From Chromera velia (taxonomy: Eukaryota > Sar > Chromeraceae), in NCBI GenBank assembly GCA_018398765.1, contig JAHBMJ010005669.1:2742-28311 (forward strand): a DNA stretch of 25,570 nt, read 5' to 3'. The notes beneath the pieces are model-generated. The model worked only from the letters and a program-made list of their open reading frames with translations. It was not told where the DNA came from and searched no databases. Each line of letters opens with the position of its first letter. The first letter of the stretch is position 1. Made by a program: the position numbers and the translations under genes. Of this stretch, positions 24,354-25,570 are shown in pieces.

Positions 24354-25315
24354 TTCTCATCAAGTTCGCTACTTCCGCCCCGTGCCCTGGTCCTATCCTC
24401 TCCTTTCACCCCATGAACGTTGTCATCAACCTCTTGCCCATCATCATCTTCGTGACTTCATAGAACTGTTTTTTTGGAAACCGAGACGGCTCGCTTGTTG
24501 CTTTGGTGGAATTCTTTCCACCTATTTTCTACCTTGCTACTCGACCTCCTTGACCTCAGAGCTAGACCTCACAGTGCAAGGCGCCTACATACAACGGGGG
24601 CGGTTCTCTTCCTCCGTAGTCATCTGGCACCAAGACTTTGTCCGGCGGCCGCCCTCTTGGTCTTTCCACTCGTCATGTCTTTATCTGTCTTTCTCAGGGA
24701 GATCGACAGTCTGTATATCTGCGTCTGTCTCTTGGCCGTCTCTTCTCATTTTGAACTTACTCATCCAGGCGTCTGTACTGACAAGGGCAGAAGGAGACGA
24801 AGAGAGTACGTAGCGTCTGTTTGTTACCTTGCTTCTAGGCCTTGCCTTTTTTTTTTCCTTTAGTGATTTCATATTGCAATCACCGATCGTTTGACGATCA
24901 TCCATTGGTCTCCTCACCTCCCCCACTTTCCGACCTTCACTGCTATTGCTTATCCATTCCCTCACTCTGCATGCAGTCGATGCAGACATGATCTCTTGCA
25001 GCCAATGGCATGTCTGAAGCCTCTGTCTTTTTCATTTTCACTCTTCTCTTTTTATGAGCGGTCACCCTTGTCACGCGGACCTCCATATACGTATGACAGG
25101 TGAGATAGGCATGCATGCATGGGTTCCCTCCATGACCTCCTATATCCGGAGGCTCTGTTGACAGGGGTACAATCCTGTCATGGGCTTATGTGTTTCCCTA
25201 CCTCTGACTAATCTCGCTTTCTGCATGTCCATCTCTCTCATTCAGATCTCTCACTAGAGACTCTCAGCTCCTCGAGATCACTAAAAAGAAAAGAGACGAA
25301 AAGAAAAGGGAAGCT
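24354..25315. other. Intergenic DNA
   Basis: C/T-rich, no supported gene. Open frames at 24382-24863 have no recognisable motifs. A 6-bp hairpin, GATCGTTTGACGATC, occurs near 24884-24898. Confidence 0.4.
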
Positions 25316-25438
25316 GTGTTGTATTCTGCCTTCTAGGGCCGACGTACAGGCTGCATTCCCGTCTCACGGCGCCTTGCCGGGCCTGGCTAGCGGGCCTAGA
25401 GCTTTCCGGGGCCGCGCGATTGACTCGCCCGTCCGACC
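25316..25438 (+). repeat. Dispersed GC-rich repeat G, copy 2
   Basis: Matches 17895-18005 and runs directly into repeat F at 25440. The two sequences are therefore parts of one longer repeat at this site. Confidence 0.8.
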
Positions 25439-25439
25439 A

Positions 25440-25570
25440 CAATTATTTCATCCCACCAATGCTCACCCAACGAGAGTTCAATCAATCAGAATGATATCAT
25501 GCTTCTAGCTTTCGTCCTTTCATTCCATCTGACAGTCCTTAGACTCTGCGTATGGCCTATGCAGCTTCAT
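25440..25570 (+). repeat. Dispersed repeat F, copy 2 (cut by window end)
   Basis: Matches 23688-23822. It is joined to repeat G on its left and continues past the window. Confidence 0.85.

Overview
The window looks like nuclear DNA from a single-celled eukaryote. Genes are split into many short exons by GT..AG introns. The introns are packed with simple repeats, and long stretches are repeats or mobile elements. I cannot name the species. An alga or other protist with a repeat-rich genome is the best guess, and that is inference. No bacterial-style operon, tRNA, rRNA or CRISPR array was seen.

Layout. (1) 207-4829, + strand: the 3' ten exons of a 2-isopropylmalate synthase gene (leucine biosynthesis). 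The 5' part lies off the left edge. Every exon joins the next in phase. (2) 4830-8108: gene-free and partly AT-rich, with degenerate repeats and one copy of a ~198-bp dispersed repeat at 7460-7658. (3) 8109-11112, + strand: an unrecognised gene with one convincing long first exon and four smaller exons that can be joined in phase. (4) 11677-17663, minus strand: a Ty1/copia LTR retrotransposon with 268-bp LTRs, a primer-binding site, and gag, protease, integrase, reverse transcriptase and RNase H in one frame. That frame is broken by 11 stop codons and no frameshift. (5) 18071-18195: 41-bp tandem repeats beside an assembly gap. (6) 18208-19808: a candidate DNA transposon with 17-bp terminal inverted repeats carrying a two-exon, cysteine-rich gene of unknown family. 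(7) 20441-22748: three adjoining tandem arrays (GGAA-type, an AT-rich ~210-250-bp satellite, GACT-type). (8) 22749-25570: gene-poor DNA with pieces of dispersed repeats, including a ~198-bp insertion with a perfect 13-bp target duplication.

Two signals stand out. First, three independent repeat pairs differ almost only by transitions (28 of 30 by my count). All 11 stops in the copia element could arise by single C-to-T changes, with no indel that shifts frame. This suggests that cytosine-deamination-type decay (methylation-driven or RIP-like) acts on repeats. Second, the 5' splice sites of the synthase gene favour a pyrimidine at +3 and have G at +5 in all nine introns (GTYGGT-like), unlike the usual GTRAGT.
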